Shown here piece after piece: positions 1 through 8,625 of a stretch of DNA of 64,000 bases. The position numbers and the translations under genes were made by a program. Location: the NCBI GenBank assembly GCA_051652785.1, contig JBOFUX010000051.1:1-64000 (forward strand), in the 5' to 3' direction. The stretch's first letter is position 1; every line of letters begins with the position of its first letter. Under the pieces are notes generated by a model. The model made no database searches, was not told the origin of the DNA, and worked only from the letters and a program-made list of their open reading frames with translations. This DNA comes from JAGNZR01 sp051652785. Lineage in GTDB: Bacteria > Fusobacteriota > Fusobacteriia > Fusobacteriales > Fusobacteriaceae.

Positions 1-31
1 CAATTTTTTTTATTTTTTTATGGATTATCAT
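1..31 (-). CDS. 5' end of an unidentified minus-strand gene running off the window
   Basis: An ATG on the minus strand follows a strong GGAGG Shine-Dalgarno sequence at a normal distance, and the ten codons that fit in the window are open and lysine-rich. The start lies 64 bases downstream of the O-methyltransferase stop, so it is probably the next gene of the same operon. Nothing can be said about function from ten codons, and a chance start cannot be excluded. Confidence 0.4.
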   Translation of the reverse strand, partial: MIIHKKIKKI

Positions 32-94
32 TAACCCCTCCTTAATACTCTAAAAGATTAAAAATAGCAAATATTCCCAATAATTTTCCATAAT

Positions 95-745
95 TTATTT
101 TATACTTAGTTTAGAAGAAACCAGACCAACCCCATCTCCAAAAGGCAGTAAGACAAAATCGTAATTTTCATATAAAAAATTAATAAACTTATCTAATTTT
201 TTAACTATAGTCTTAAATCTTTTTGGATATTCTTTATATAGATAACCTCTAAACATTATATTATCTATAAAAATTATCCCATCTTTATTTAGCATTTTAT
301 ATGATTCTTCAAAGAAATTTTGATATTGACCCTTAGAAGCATCTATAAAAATAAAATCAAAAGATTCTTTTTGTTCAACTAAAATAGGTAACACTTCATT
401 GGCATCTCCTAGATAAGTCATAATATTTTTATAACCTGATTCTTTAAAATTTTTCTTAGCCTCTTCATAACGAATTTCATCTATCTCAATTGTTACTAGC
501 TTTCCTTTTTTTTCATTCATAGCCTCTAACATTACTATTCCTGAATAACCAATAGCTGTTCCAATCTCTAGAATAGACTTGAATCCAGAACTTCTAATTA
601 AAAATTCTAAGTATTTAGCTACTTCTTTAGTTACTATAGGTACATTATTTTCCCTTGCATACTCTTCCATTTTTATAATTAATTTATTTTTTTCAACTAT
701 TTTTTTTATTATATATTCATTAGCTTCTTTTAATTCCTCCAACAC
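95..745 (-). CDS. SAM-dependent O-methyltransferase (TrmR/YrrM-like)
   Basis: Class I SAM-dependent methyltransferase of the caffeoyl-CoA/YrrM family, 216 residues, the usual family length. SAM-binding motif I is seen as EIGTAIGYSG near residues 60-70, an acidic ribose-binding residue follows in TIEIDE, and a metal-site-like IFIDASKGQY segment lies near residue 135. The Bacillus YrrM relative (TrmR) methylates 5-hydroxyuridine in the tRNA wobble position; that role is inferred here by family and by the neighbouring RNA methyltransferase RsmB. The start is GTG with GGTGGAG eight bases upstream, placed about 15 bases after the rsmB stop, so the two are probably co-transcribed. A small-molecule O-methyltransferase is the alternative. 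Confidence 0.8.
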   Translation of the reverse strand: MLEELKEANEYIIKKIVEKNKLIIKMEEYARENNVPIVTKEVAKYLEFLIRSSGFKSILEIGTAIGYSGIVMLEAMNEKKGKLVTIEIDEIRYEEAKKNFKESGYKNIMTYLGDANEVLPILVEQKESFDFIFIDASKGQYQNFFEESYKMLNKDGIIFIDNIMFRGYLYKEYPKRFKTIVKKLDKFINFLYENYDFVLLPFGDGVGLVSSKLSIK

Positions 746-760
746 TTTTCCAACTCCACC

Positions 761-2059
761 TTAATCTATTTTTGTTAATTTTATAATATAGAAACTGTCT
801 AAAACTTCCTCTGTATAATCTATTTGAAAACCACCAAATTCATCAAAAATTCCATTTACGTTTTCTGGCATTGTTATTTCTACACTTTTAAAATTTTTGT
901 GCTCTTTTAAAAATTTAGCAATATTCATAGTATTCTCTTCTTCTGTTATTGTACAAGTACTATAAACTAATTCTCCTCCAACTTTTAGTATTTCAGCTCC
1001 AGCTTTTAATATTTCATACTGTAACTCTGCTAGTTCTAAAATATTTTCTCTATTTTTATTGTATAGTGCTTCTGGTTTTTTTCTCAGTACTCCGTAGCAT
1101 GAACAAGGAGCATCTATTAATATTTTATCAAACTTTTTACTTTGATGAACTAATTTTCTCGCATCCATTTTTATTGCTTTTACAATAGTAGCTCCCATTT
1201 TGTTGCAATTATCCTCTATTAATTTAAGTTTATGAGTGTGAATATCAAAAGCTAGTATTTCACCTTTATTTTCCATTATTTCTGCCATGGAAATAGCTTT
1301 TCCTCCTGGAGCACTACAAGCATCTACTACAGATTCCCCACTTTTAGGAGCTAAAATTTTTCCACACAAATATGATGAAGCATCTTGAACTGTTATTTTC
1401 CCTTCTTTAAACTCTTGAGAGTTCAAAAGAACACCTGAATCCACATAATAAATACTTTCAACTTTTTTTAATATATTTATTTTATTTTCCACTAATAATT
1501 TTTCAAACTCTTCATCAGTATACTTAATTTTATTTACTCTAAAACTCATATATGGGACTTTTTTTATTGATAGTAAAAATTTTTCTGCGTTTTCTTTATA
1601 TTTATTTTTTGCAACTTCATAAAACCAAAGTGGGCAAGAATATAAAATATCAAGTTTCCCATCTTTCTTTAGCTCCAATATATCTGAATCTTTTTCTCTT
1701 ATATATCCTCTTAAAACACCATTTATAAATTTTCCAACAGGAACTCCATATTTTTTTTTTGCTAATTCAGTGCCTTCCCAAACAACGCCTTTATCATCAC
1801 TATTCATGTATGTTAATTGATATAACGATATTCTCAAAAGCTCTTTTAACCAATCTTTTTTTATAGAATTTACTCTTTTGTTTATTTCATAATTTAAAAA
1901 AATCTCGTTTCTTATTACCCCATAAAATACTTCAGTAATAAAACCTTTTTCTCCATTTGTAAAATTGTTTTTTTTGAAAAATTCCCCAAGTAATATATTA
2001 GAGTATTTACCTGACCTATATTCTCTCAAAATCTCTATTGCTTTTAATTTAATACTCAT
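761..2059 (-). CDS. rsmB: 16S rRNA m5C967 methyltransferase RsmB
   Basis: Cytosolic rRNA methyltransferase that forms 5-methylcytosine 967 in 16S rRNA. The N-terminal ~140 residues are a NusB-like RNA-binding domain. The C-terminal Rossmann domain shows the SAM motif DACSAPGGKA, the catalytic-cysteine motif DAPCSCYGV and the second cysteine motif STCTITEEEN. Length (432 aa) fits the family. An in-frame TTG six bases upstream of the chosen ATG is possible (end 2065), but the ATG has better spacing to GGGAG. It is followed closely by the TrmR-like gene, forming an RNA-modification pair. Identification is secure; only the exact start is uncertain. Confidence 0.93.
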   Translation of the reverse strand: MSIKLKAIEILREYRSGKYSNILLGEFFKKNNFTNGEKGFITEVFYGVIRNEIFLNYEINKRVNSIKKDWLKELLRISLYQLTYMNSDDKGVVWEGTELAKKKYGVPVGKFINGVLRGYIREKDSDILELKKDGKLDILYSCPLWFYEVAKNKYKENAEKFLLSIKKVPYMSFRVNKIKYTDEEFEKLLVENKINILKKVESIYYVDSGVLLNSQEFKEGKITVQDASSYLCGKILAPKSGESVVDACSAPGGKAISMAEIMENKGEILAFDIHTHKLKLIEDNCNKMGATIVKAIKMDARKLVHQSKKFDKILIDAPCSCYGVLRKKPEALYNKNRENILELAELQYEILKAGAEILKVGGELVYSTCTITEEENTMNIAKFLKEHKNFKSVEITMPENVNGIFDEFGGFQIDYTEEVLDSFYIIKLTKID

Positions 2060-2094
2060 TATCAAACATCTCCCTTTTAAACAACACTTCTTTT

Positions 2095-3084
2095 TTACAA
2101 AACTTTATACAATTCGTCACTTTCAGGCTCTTCAATTAAAGTTTTTTCTCCAATTGAATTTATTATTAGCTTTTCTTTACTTTCAGTTAATATTCCTATA
2201 AAATAACTTTCAATATTGTTTTCAGAATATTTTTTTTTAAGTTCTTCCAAGTCTTTTTTTTCTACTAAAACTAACATAGTTCCACTTGAAATTAATCTCA
2301 ACGGATTTATTTTATAGTAATTTGATATTTCTCTAGTTTCTTTTGACATATAAATTTTATCTTCATATATTTCAACACCAAATCCACAAAGTTCACAAAA
2401 TTCCCATATTGCACCTAGTAGTCCCCCTTCAGTAGCATCATGCATTCCCTTAGACAACCCCTTTCCTAATATTCCCTCTTTTACTACACTGGTGTGCTTT
2501 AGATTTTCTTTTGCTCTTTCTACAAAATCTTTTCCAAATTTTTTTATTAATTCATATTCTTTTTCATTTGCAATTATTCCTATTCCTTCTATTCCTATCC
2601 CTTTGGTTATTAAAAGACAATCTCCTGCTTTTAAATTGTTTTGTCGTTTCAATTCTTTCTTTTCTCCAATTCCAATAGCTGTTACAGAAATTACTATTCT
2701 ATTTACTGCATCTGTTATTTCTGTATGACCGCCTAATATAGACATATTTAGTTCATTACATTCTTTCTGAGCTTCTTTTATTATCTTTTTCAATTCATTT
2801 TTTTGTGTGTTAGGTGGTGCTAAAATTGTTAGCATTATTCCTAAAGGTGCGGTTCCTGAAGTGGCTATATCGTTGGCATTTATATTTACTCCTAGCTTTC
2901 CTATATCTTTTGTTGAGCCTGTTATAGGATCTGAAGATAAATATATTAATTTTTCTCCACTACAACTTATAACAGCGCAATCTCCACCAATTTCAGGATT
3001 ACTTAAAACTTCTTCACGATTATTTTTTATATTATCTAAAATAAGTGATTTTAAATCTGAAATATTCAATTTTCCAATTTTCAA
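2095..3084 (-). CDS. AIR synthase-related (HypE/PurM-fold) protein
   Basis: A 329-residue protein with the two-domain PurM/HypE fold. The N-terminal AIRS domain holds the acidic ATP/metal motif (GGDCAVI near residue 32) and a conserved N-A-N-D-I-A-T-S-G segment. The C-terminal AIRS_C domain has the glycine-rich H-D-A-T-E-G-G-L stretch. HypE dehydrates the carbamoyl group in NiFe-hydrogenase maturation, but it ends in a conserved Cys; this protein ends in ELYKVL with no terminal cysteine, and no other hyp gene is nearby. The substrate is therefore unknown. The start is TTG with AAGGTG eight bases upstream. It is transcribed divergently from rpsP. Confidence 0.75.
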   Translation of the reverse strand: MKIGKLNISDLKSLILDNIKNNREEVLSNPEIGGDCAVISCSGEKLIYLSSDPITGSTKDIGKLGVNINANDIATSGTAPLGIMLTILAPPNTQKNELKKIIKEAQKECNELNMSILGGHTEITDAVNRIVISVTAIGIGEKKELKRQNNLKAGDCLLITKGIGIEGIGIIANEKEYELIKKFGKDFVERAKENLKHTSVVKEGILGKGLSKGMHDATEGGLLGAIWEFCELCGFGVEIYEDKIYMSKETREISNYYKINPLRLISSGTMLVLVEKKDLEELKKKYSENNIESYFIGILTESKEKLIINSIGEKTLIEEPESDELYKVL

Positions 3085-3178
3085 TTTTTATTCACCTTCT
3101 CATATTATTTATTCTTTCTTTTTAATTATACTAATTTTTAATGTTTTTTTCAATATTTATTAAGTAAAGAAAATTTAC

Positions 3179-3207
3179 TTGACACTTTTTATATTTTTTG
3201 ATATACT
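3179..3207 (+). promoter_or_regulatory. rpsP promoter
   Basis: A perfect -35 TTGACA and a -10 TATACT are separated by exactly 17 bases, 45 bases before the rpsP ATG. It resembles a strong vegetative sigma-70-type promoter, as expected for a ribosomal protein gene. Confidence 0.8.
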
Positions 3208-3251
3208 AACCTAGTAATATAAAATTTAATTATTTAAAGGAGTGATTAATA

Positions 3252-3515
3252 ATGTTAAAATTAAGATTAACTAGATTAGGTGCAAAAAAGAGACCTGTAT
3301 ACAGAATAGTGGCTATGGAAGCTTTAACTAAAAGAGATGGAAAAGCTTTTGCTCAATTAGGAAATTATTTTCCATTAGAAGATTCAAAAGTAGTATTAAA
3401 AGAAGAAGAAATTATCAAATTACTTTTAAACGGTGCTCAACCTACTAGAACAGTAAAATCTATATTAGATAAAGCTGGAGTATGGGCTAAATTTGAAGCA
3501 GCTAAAAAAAATTAA
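3252..3515 (+). CDS. rpsP: 30S ribosomal protein S16
   Basis: Small-subunit protein of 87 residues, the family's normal size. The N-terminal MLKLRLTRLGAKKRPVYRIV is the S16 signature, and FPLEDSKVVL with the following helix matches the rest of the fold. It binds 16S rRNA during 30S assembly. The ATG follows AAAGGAGTGAT. It has its own consensus promoter and is closed by an intrinsic terminator, so it looks monocistronic here; in many bacteria it heads an rpsP-rimM-trmD operon, and those partners are absent. Confidence 0.97.
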   Translation: MLKLRLTRLGAKKRPVYRIVAMEALTKRDGKAFAQLGNYFPLEDSKVVLKEEEIIKLLLNGAQPTRTVKSILDKAGVWAKFEAAKKN

Positions 3516-3535
3516 TTATTTTTTTAATAAAAATT

Positions 3536-3571
3536 AAGGTTTAATCATTTAGGTATGGTTAAACCTTTTTT
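3536..3571 (+). terminator. rpsP intrinsic terminator
   Basis: AAGGTTTAA pairs with TTAAACCTT across a short loop and runs directly into a T-tract, just after rpsP and before the ylxM promoter. Confidence 0.8.
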
Positions 3572-3597
3572 ATTACAGTTTCTTTGTATTTGTTCCC

Positions 3598-3626
3598 TTG
3601 ACACTTTAGCATATATTTACTATAAT
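3598..3626 (+). promoter_or_regulatory. ylxM-ffh promoter (full consensus)
   Basis: TTGACA and TATAAT with an exact 17-base spacer: a complete sigma-70/sigma-A consensus. It lies 30 bases before the GTG of ylxM and is the best-matching promoter seen in the window. Confidence 0.85.
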
Positions 3627-3656
3627 AAATAAGAATATAACAAAGTAGGTGGTGCT

Positions 3657-3968
3657 GTGGAATTAAAAGAATTATTAGAGATATCAGTCCTTTTAAATTA
3701 TTATAAAAATCTATTAAGTGACAAACAAAAAAATTATTTAGTGGATTATCTAGAAGAAGACTTATCTTTATCTGAAATAGCCAAAAATCATGCTATAAGT
3801 AGGCAAGCTGTCTACGATAATATTAAAAGAGGTATAAAAATACTTAATGATTATGAAAAAAATATTGGTTTTTACAAAAAAGAATGTGAAATAGAAAAAG
3901 AACTTGAAAATTTAAAAAAAGATTTAACTATAGAAAATATAGATAAAATATTAGAAAAAATGTTTTAG
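3657..3968 (+). CDS. ylxM: YlxM/p13-family DNA-binding protein
   Basis: A 103-residue UPF0122 protein. A sigma-70 region-4-like helix-turn-helix is visible at about residues 35-65 (L-S-L-S-E-I-A then S-R-Q-A-V-Y-D-N-I). The C-terminal part is a charged helix. In streptococci YlxM is co-transcribed with ffh and modulates the signal recognition particle; the same ylxM-ffh order is kept here with a 24-base gap. The start is GTG. A direct role in SRP function is inferred from context and family knowledge. Confidence 0.88.
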   Translation: MELKELLEISVLLNYYKNLLSDKQKNYLVDYLEEDLSLSEIAKNHAISRQAVYDNIKRGIKILNDYEKNIGFYKKECEIEKELENLKKDLTIENIDKILEKMF

Positions 3969-3992
3969 ACTTATAATGAAGAGGTGAAATAA

Positions 3993-5354
3993 ATGTTAGA
4001 AAATTTAGGAAATAGATTTCAAAATATTTTTAAGAAAGTAAGAGGGCATGGTAAATTAAGTGAAATAAATGTCAAAGATGCCCTTAAAGAAGTTAAAATG
4101 TCTCTTCTTGAAGCTGATGTTAACTATAAAGTTGTAAAAGAGTTTACTACTAAAATTTTAGAAAAATCAGTTGGAGAAACTGTTCTTTCTGGTATTAATC
4201 CAGGCCAACAATTTATTAAAATAGTAAATGATGAACTAGTAGAACTTCTCGGTGGAACTAATTCCAGACTTACCAAATCATCAAAAAATCCAACTATAAT
4301 TTTGCTTGCAGGTCTTCAAGGAGCCGGAAAAACTACTTTTGCTGCAAAACTTGCTAATTTTTTAAAAAAACAAGGTGAAAAACCATATTTAGTTGCAGCT
4401 GATGTGTACAGACCTGCTGCTATAAAACAACTTCAAGTTTTAGGTGAAAAAATTGGAGTGCCTGTTTATGCTGAAGAAAATACTACAAATCCAGTTAACA
4501 TTTGTGGGAACTCTTTAGCGAAAGCTTTAGAATATGGAGCTACCTATGTTATTCTTGACACTGCTGGTAGACTTCACGTTGACGAAACTCTTATGAATGA
4601 ATTAAAAAATATTAAAAAGCTTACTAAACCTCAAGAAATATTATTAGTAGTTGATGCTATGATTGGGCAAGATGCTGTTAACCTTGCTCAAAATTTTAAC
4701 GCTGCAATAAACATTGACGGAGTGGTTTTAACTAAGTTAGATGGAGATAGCAGGGGTGGTTCAGCTCTTTCTATTAAATCAGTTGTTGGAAAACCTATTA
4801 AATTTATTGGTACAGGTGAAAGAATTGAAGATATCGAACTTTTTCATCCTGAAAGACTGGCTTCTAGAATTTTAGGGATGGGAGATGTTATCTCTCTTGT
4901 TGAAAAAGCTCAAGAAGCAATAAATGAAGATGATGCTAAGTCACTAGAAGAAAAAATTAGAACACAAAAATTTGATTTAGAAGATTTTAGAAAACAACTT
5001 CAAACAATAAAAAAACTTGGACCTTTAAAAAATATATTAAAAATGATTCCTGGAGTTGGAGACATTGGAGATATCGCCCCTGCTGAAAAAGAAATGAAAA
5101 AAGTTGAGGCAATTATTCAGTCCATGACTCATAAAGAAAAGAAAAATCCTGAAATTTTAAAATCTAATAGAAAAATTAGAATAGCCAAAGGTAGCGGAAC
5201 AGAGGTATCAGATGTTAATAAACTTTTAAAACAATTTGAACAAATGAAACAAATGATGAAAATGTTTAGTGGTGGAAAAACGCCTAATATGTCTGCTCTT
5301 ACTAAGGGAAATATGCCTAATATGTCTATTCCTAAATTTGGAAAAAGACGTTAA
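3993..5354 (+). CDS. ffh: Signal recognition particle GTPase Ffh
   Basis: Protein component of the bacterial SRP, which delivers nascent membrane proteins to FtsY and SecYEG. The N domain covers about residues 1-95. The G domain has the P-loop GLQGAGKTT (107-115), DTAGR, and TKLDGDSRGG. The C-terminal M domain is methionine-rich (MKQMMKMF, then several N-M-S repeats) and binds 4.5S RNA and signal peptides. Length (453 aa) is typical. GAGGTG precedes the ATG. It is the second gene of the ylxM-ffh operon. Confidence 0.97.
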   Translation: MLENLGNRFQNIFKKVRGHGKLSEINVKDALKEVKMSLLEADVNYKVVKEFTTKILEKSVGETVLSGINPGQQFIKIVNDELVELLGGTNSRLTKSSKNPTIILLAGLQGAGKTTFAAKLANFLKKQGEKPYLVAADVYRPAAIKQLQVLGEKIGVPVYAEENTTNPVNICGNSLAKALEYGATYVILDTAGRLHVDETLMNELKNIKKLTKPQEILLVVDAMIGQDAVNLAQNFNAAINIDGVVLTKLDGDSRGGSALSIKSVVGKPIKFIGTGERIEDIELFHPERLASRILGMGDVISLVEKAQEAINEDDAKSLEEKIRTQKFDLEDFRKQLQTIKKLGPLKNILKMIPGVGDIGDIAPAEKEMKKVEAIIQSMTHKEKKNPEILKSNRKIRIAKGSGTEVSDVNKLLKQFEQMKQMMKMFSGGKTPNMSALTKGNMPNMSIPKFGKRR

Positions 5355-5384
5355 TTTATATTGTTTTAATTAGAAGGTGATAGT

Positions 5385-5882
5385 TTGAATATAAGAAAAC
5401 ATTTTAACTTTTTTATTTTTATTTTTATAATTTTTTATTTTACAGGATGTAGTTCCCTTGATAAACGTGGAAAAAAAAGAAATTTAAATAGTAAAATTTC
5501 TAGAAATTTCACTCTTAAAGAAGCTATTAAAACCGATATTCCCATAACAGATTCTATTTACAATAATTTAAAATATAGTGCTAAAAGACTGGAAGAAGTT
5601 CGTGACTTATTAGGAGAACCTCTTACTATCACTAGTTGGTACAGAAGTCCTAAACATAATAGTGCTGTGGGTGGCGCTTCACATTCTGGTCATTTATCAG
5701 GTCTAGCTATTGATTTTAGGTCTAGCCGTTCCAAAGATCAACGACTAATTTTCAATAAAATAGTAAAATCTAATCTCTCTTATGATATGATTATTTTTTA
5801 TAAAAATCAAAACCGGATGCATATCGGATTTAAAAAAAATAAAAATGATGAACTACAACTTATTATGACTAATGGATATTAA
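5385..5882 (+). CDS. M15-family murein peptidase, predicted lipoprotein
   Basis: A 165-residue exported protein. A long hydrophobic N-terminus ends in F-T-G-C (Cys 22), a somewhat weak lipobox. The Peptidase_M15_3 core follows: S-W-Y-R-S-P-K-H-N, then the zinc motif SGHLSGLAID (His-x6-Asp), and a C-terminal M-H-I-G-F that supplies the third zinc ligand. Such enzymes cut peptide cross-links in peptidoglycan (VanY/DacA-like carboxypeptidases or L,D-endopeptidases). The start is TTG behind AAGGTGAT. It sits 30 bases after ffh and may be read through from that operon. The exact bond cleaved cannot be told from sequence. Confidence 0.82.
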   Translation: MNIRKHFNFFIFIFIIFYFTGCSSLDKRGKKRNLNSKISRNFTLKEAIKTDIPITDSIYNNLKYSAKRLEEVRDLLGEPLTITSWYRSPKHNSAVGGASHSGHLSGLAIDFRSSRSKDQRLIFNKIVKSNLSYDMIIFYKNQNRMHIGFKKNKNDELQLIMTNGY

Positions 5883-5928
5883 AAATTGGGGTATACTAGC
5901 CTCTTTTTTTAATTAAGGAAGTGAAAAA

Positions 5929-6474
5929 ATGAATGAGCTAGAAATAAAAATAATATTAACAATTTTTAAAATAGGACCAACTTTTATCTCAAAATTAGCA
6001 AATAGAATTCTAGAAAAACAATATGATGTAAAAGAATCTGTAAAAAACTTAGTAGAAGAAAAAATTCTTGTTAGAGTTGAAAATATTATGATAAATTATA
6101 AAACAAAAGAAAGCAACATAGTTGTAAAACATAGAAATCATACTTACTTTGAACTTAGTAAACTAGGCGAGAGAAAAGCTAAAGAGTTAATTGACATTGA
6201 TGATAATAAAATCGAAGTGAGAGAAGCTTTTAAAACATATAATAAAGCATTACAAAATAGTTTAGATAACTCTACATTGCTAATTGAAGAAGAAAATAAA
6301 ATATATTGTGTTATTGATTTTCCATATTCTCAAGAGCTCTTTGTAAAAAAAATTCTAGGTGATAATTTAAAAAAATTATCAAAAGAATATGATTTAACTG
6401 TTACTTTACGTGGTGATATTTCAAAAGAAGAAAGAACTGCGCTTCTTCTTCTTGACAATATAGTTATAATATAG
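5929..6474 (+). CDS. Uncharacterised protein with winged-helix-like N-terminus
   Basis: Not recognised. Residues 1-95 look like a winged helix: a helical start (E-I-K-I-I-L-T-I-F-K), an S-K-L-A-N-R-I-L recognition-like helix, and a later F-E-L-S-K-L-G-E-R-K-A-K segment typical of the wing and last helix in MarR/PadR-like folds. The C-terminal ~80 residues form a separate small alpha/beta domain with no motif I know. The ATG follows AAGGAAGTG. It is 46 bases after the M15 gene on the same strand. A DNA-binding regulator is a guess; no effector site is visible. Confidence 0.6.
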   Translation: MNELEIKIILTIFKIGPTFISKLANRILEKQYDVKESVKNLVEEKILVRVENIMINYKTKESNIVVKHRNHTYFELSKLGERKAKELIDIDDNKIEVREAFKTYNKALQNSLDNSTLLIEEENKIYCVIDFPYSQELFVKKILGDNLKKLSKEYDLTVTLRGDISKEERTALLLLDNIVII

Positions 6475-6495
6475 AAAAAATTATAACTATTTTTC

Positions 6496-7137
6496 TTACA
6501 ACTGTATTTTTGAGAGTATAGCCTGTACTTCTAAAATAACACCAAATAAAAATACTAAGCCACCACATATTTTTACAATATTACCAATCGTTTTTTCTGT
6601 TATTTTTTCTCTTAAACTTCCTAAGATAAAAGTTGTTATTAACCAGAATAAAGAATCTCCAATAAATATACCTAGTATCAATTTTATTATAATAAAATCC
6701 CCTTTCATACTAAAAATATCCAAGGCTGTAAAAATTGTTATTATTGTAACTACATTAAATATATTTGGAAGAGATATTAGAAATATATTTATATAATTTT
6801 TTTTCAAATTTTTATTTACATTATTAGTATTTTCTTTTTTTAATAAACTCTTATCTATTTTACTTTTTCCAAAAATTTTTGTACTACCTACAACCATTAA
6901 AAAAATTCCTACTATGATCCTTAATAAAAAATCATATGAAACTATTAAATGATTTATTCTCATTAAAGTATAAAAAACTAGAATACTATATATTATATCA
7001 ACTGTAACAGCTCCTAATGCTGAAAAGAAACCACTTTTTTGTCCCTCTTCTATTGTTTTTCCCATACATAAAATTCCTACAGGACCAAAGGGTAGTCCTA
7101 ATATCAATCCAGTTAGTACAAACTTTAAGATTTCCAT
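6496..7137 (-). CDS. LysE-family amino-acid/small-molecule exporter
   Basis: A 213-residue integral membrane protein with about six hydrophobic segments. The N-terminal signature GLPFGPVGILCMGKTIEEG is characteristic of the LysE/RhtB exporter superfamily (usually G-P-x-P). A charged linker near residues 100-125 separates two three-helix halves. Family members export lysine, homoserine or other amino acids; the substrate here is unknown. I chose the ATG that has AAGAGGAG just upstream rather than an upstream in-frame start that would run into the tRNA terminator hairpin. It converges on the preceding winged-helix-like gene. Confidence 0.8.
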   Translation of the reverse strand: MEILKFVLTGLILGLPFGPVGILCMGKTIEEGQKSGFFSALGAVTVDIIYSILVFYTLMRINHLIVSYDFLLRIIVGIFLMVVGSTKIFGKSKIDKSLLKKENTNNVNKNLKKNYINIFLISLPNIFNVVTIITIFTALDIFSMKGDFIIIKLILGIFIGDSLFWLITTFILGSLREKITEKTIGNIVKICGGLVFLFGVILEVQAILSKIQL

Positions 7138-7175
7138 AATTTCTCCTCTTTTGAATTTTGTTGTTTTTAAAATAT

Positions 7176-7198
7176 AAAAAAGCACCTAATAAAGGTGC
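7176..7198 (-). terminator. tRNA operon terminator
   Basis: GCACCT and AGGTGC form a short stem with a five-base loop, followed on the minus strand by a run of Ts, directly downstream of the tRNA-Met gene. Confidence 0.8.
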
Positions 7199-7210
7199 AT
7201 AACTATTAAA

Positions 7211-7287
7211 TGGTGCCTAGAATAGGATTCGAACCTACGGCCGTCCGGGTATGAACCGAATGCTCTAGCCAACTGAGCTATCTAGGC
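7211..7287 (-). tRNA. tRNA-Met (CAT), elongator
   Basis: A complete 77-base cloverleaf with encoded CCA. The anticodon loop is TTCATAC, giving CAT. Positions 1:72 form G:C, so it is not the initiator tRNA, which has an unpaired C1. The anticodon arm GGTTCATACCC resembles elongator Met tRNAs of Firmicutes. A lysidine-modified Ile2 tRNA also has CAT and cannot be fully excluded. Confidence 0.88.
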
Positions 7288-7292
7288 AAAAA

Positions 7293-7368
7293 TGGTGGAG
7301 ACGAGCGGGATCGAACCGCTGACCTACGCAGTGCAAGTGCGTTGCTCTCCCAACTGAGCTACGTCCCC
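7293..7368 (-). tRNA. tRNA-Ala (TGC)
   Basis: A 76-base cloverleaf with encoded CCA and seven-base acceptor stem starting GGGGACG. The anticodon loop CTTGCAC gives TGC. It is the third gene of the Gly-Glu-Ala-Met array. Confidence 0.95.
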
Positions 7369-7378
7369 ATAATAAACA

Positions 7379-7453
7379 TGGTACCCCGTAGGGGAATTGA
7401 ACCCCTGTTTACAGAGTGAAAATCTGTTGTCCTCACCACTGGACGAACGGGGC
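7379..7453 (-). tRNA. tRNA-Glu (TTC)
   Basis: A 75-base cloverleaf with encoded CCA. The anticodon loop TTTTCAC gives TTC. The first acceptor pair appears to be G:T. It is the second gene of the array. Confidence 0.95.
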
Positions 7454-7461
7454 GATAGTTT

Positions 7462-7537
<76 letters not shown>

Positions 7538-7548
7538 ACACAAGAACT

Positions 7549-7577
7549 ATAATACCATTTTTTTTATTTTTTGTAAA
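7549..7577 (-). promoter_or_regulatory. tRNA operon promoter
   Basis: On the minus strand a -35 TTTACA and a -10 TATTAT are 17 bases apart, ending about 11 bases before the first base of tRNA-Gly. The spacer is nearly pure A. Confidence 0.7.
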
Positions 7578-7584
7578 GTATTTT

Positions 7585-8604
7585 TTAATTTTTATGTATT
7601 ATTTTTTTTTCAACTTTAGTTGTGCTTTCAACTCCAGTTAATATCATAGCTTGAGTAAGTTCGTTTCTTAAAGTTCTAAATATTGTTTTAACTCCATCTT
7701 CTCTTCCCCCAACTGAACCCCATATTAAAGGACGCCCTACTAAAACCCCTTTCGCACCTAAAGCTAAATATTTTAATACATCTATTCCTTCTCTAATATT
7801 TCCATCTGCTAAAACTGTAATTTTATTCCCTACACTTTCTACAATATTTTCTAAGACCTCTACTGAGGCTAAGGTATCATTTAAGACTCTTCCACCATGA
7901 TTTGACACTACAATAGCACTAACTCCTGCCTGAACACACAATAATGCTTCATCTACACTTAAAATACCTTTAACTATAAATGGCAATTTTGTACTATCAA
8001 CTAAAATTTTTAAATCTTCAATAGTTTTAGGTCCTACCGGTTGATTAAATAATTTCATAGTTATTAATCCAGCACCATCTATATCTATTCCAACAGCTAT
8101 GCAATTAGCCTCTTCTGACATTTTTATTCTCTTCATTATTTCTTCATTACTTCTAGGTTTTATTATTGCGATCCCTTTTCCATCATTATTTTTTATTGCG
8201 TTTAAACCATGATTAAAAGCGCTAGGATCTCCAGTGTCACCTATCATTGATATAGTTCCCTCAGCTATCGCCCCATTTATAACATCTAAACAATATTCCT
8301 CTTCTGTTACTCCCCCACCCATATTAAATTTTGCCCCAGTAATAGGAGCTCCTATTACTGGGAAAGATAGTACTTCACCAAACAATTTTGTTTTTAATTT
8401 AGGTTCTTTTATATTATGTATTGTTCGCATAATTAATTTAATTTCTTTCAATTTATTGTATGAATTTTTAAAAGAATCTCCTGAGCCTGCTCCTCCCATT
8501 CCAGGAACTTTTCCTGCACACCATATTCCATTACATTGTGAACATAATACACAAAAATCTTTCATTTTTTTCTTTGCTGATAATTTTAAAACTGATATTT
8601 CCAT
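7585..8604 (-). CDS. FMN-dependent alpha-hydroxy-acid dehydrogenase-like protein
   Basis: A 339-residue TIM-barrel flavoprotein of the lactate oxidase/glycolate oxidase family. The catalytic-histidine motif SNHGGRVLN and the FMN phosphate-binding C-terminal ADGNIREG and GVLVGRPL segments are visible. The family oxidises L-2-hydroxyacids; the substrate here is not determined. The N-terminus carries a cysteine cluster (C-V-L-C-S-Q-C then W-C-A-G, about residues 18-30) that canonical lactate oxidases lack. I chose the ATG preceded by GAGGTG at six bases over a GTG nine bases upstream. It lies 21 bases downstream of the YfcC-family carrier, so the carrier may supply its substrate. Confidence 0.85.
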   Translation of the reverse strand: MEISVLKLSAKKKMKDFCVLCSQCNGIWCAGKVPGMGGAGSGDSFKNSYNKLKEIKLIMRTIHNIKEPKLKTKLFGEVLSFPVIGAPITGAKFNMGGGVTEEEYCLDVINGAIAEGTISMIGDTGDPSAFNHGLNAIKNNDGKGIAIIKPRSNEEIMKRIKMSEEANCIAVGIDIDGAGLITMKLFNQPVGPKTIEDLKILVDSTKLPFIVKGILSVDEALLCVQAGVSAIVVSNHGGRVLNDTLASVEVLENIVESVGNKITVLADGNIREGIDVLKYLALGAKGVLVGRPLIWGSVGGREDGVKTIFRTLRNELTQAMILTGVESTTKVEKKIIHKN

Positions 8605-8625
8605 CTTTAACACCTCACTTATTTA

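Noticed and set aside
7211..7287. Initiator tRNA-fMet
   Set aside because: The first acceptor pair is G:C rather than the unpaired C1 typical of initiator tRNAs.
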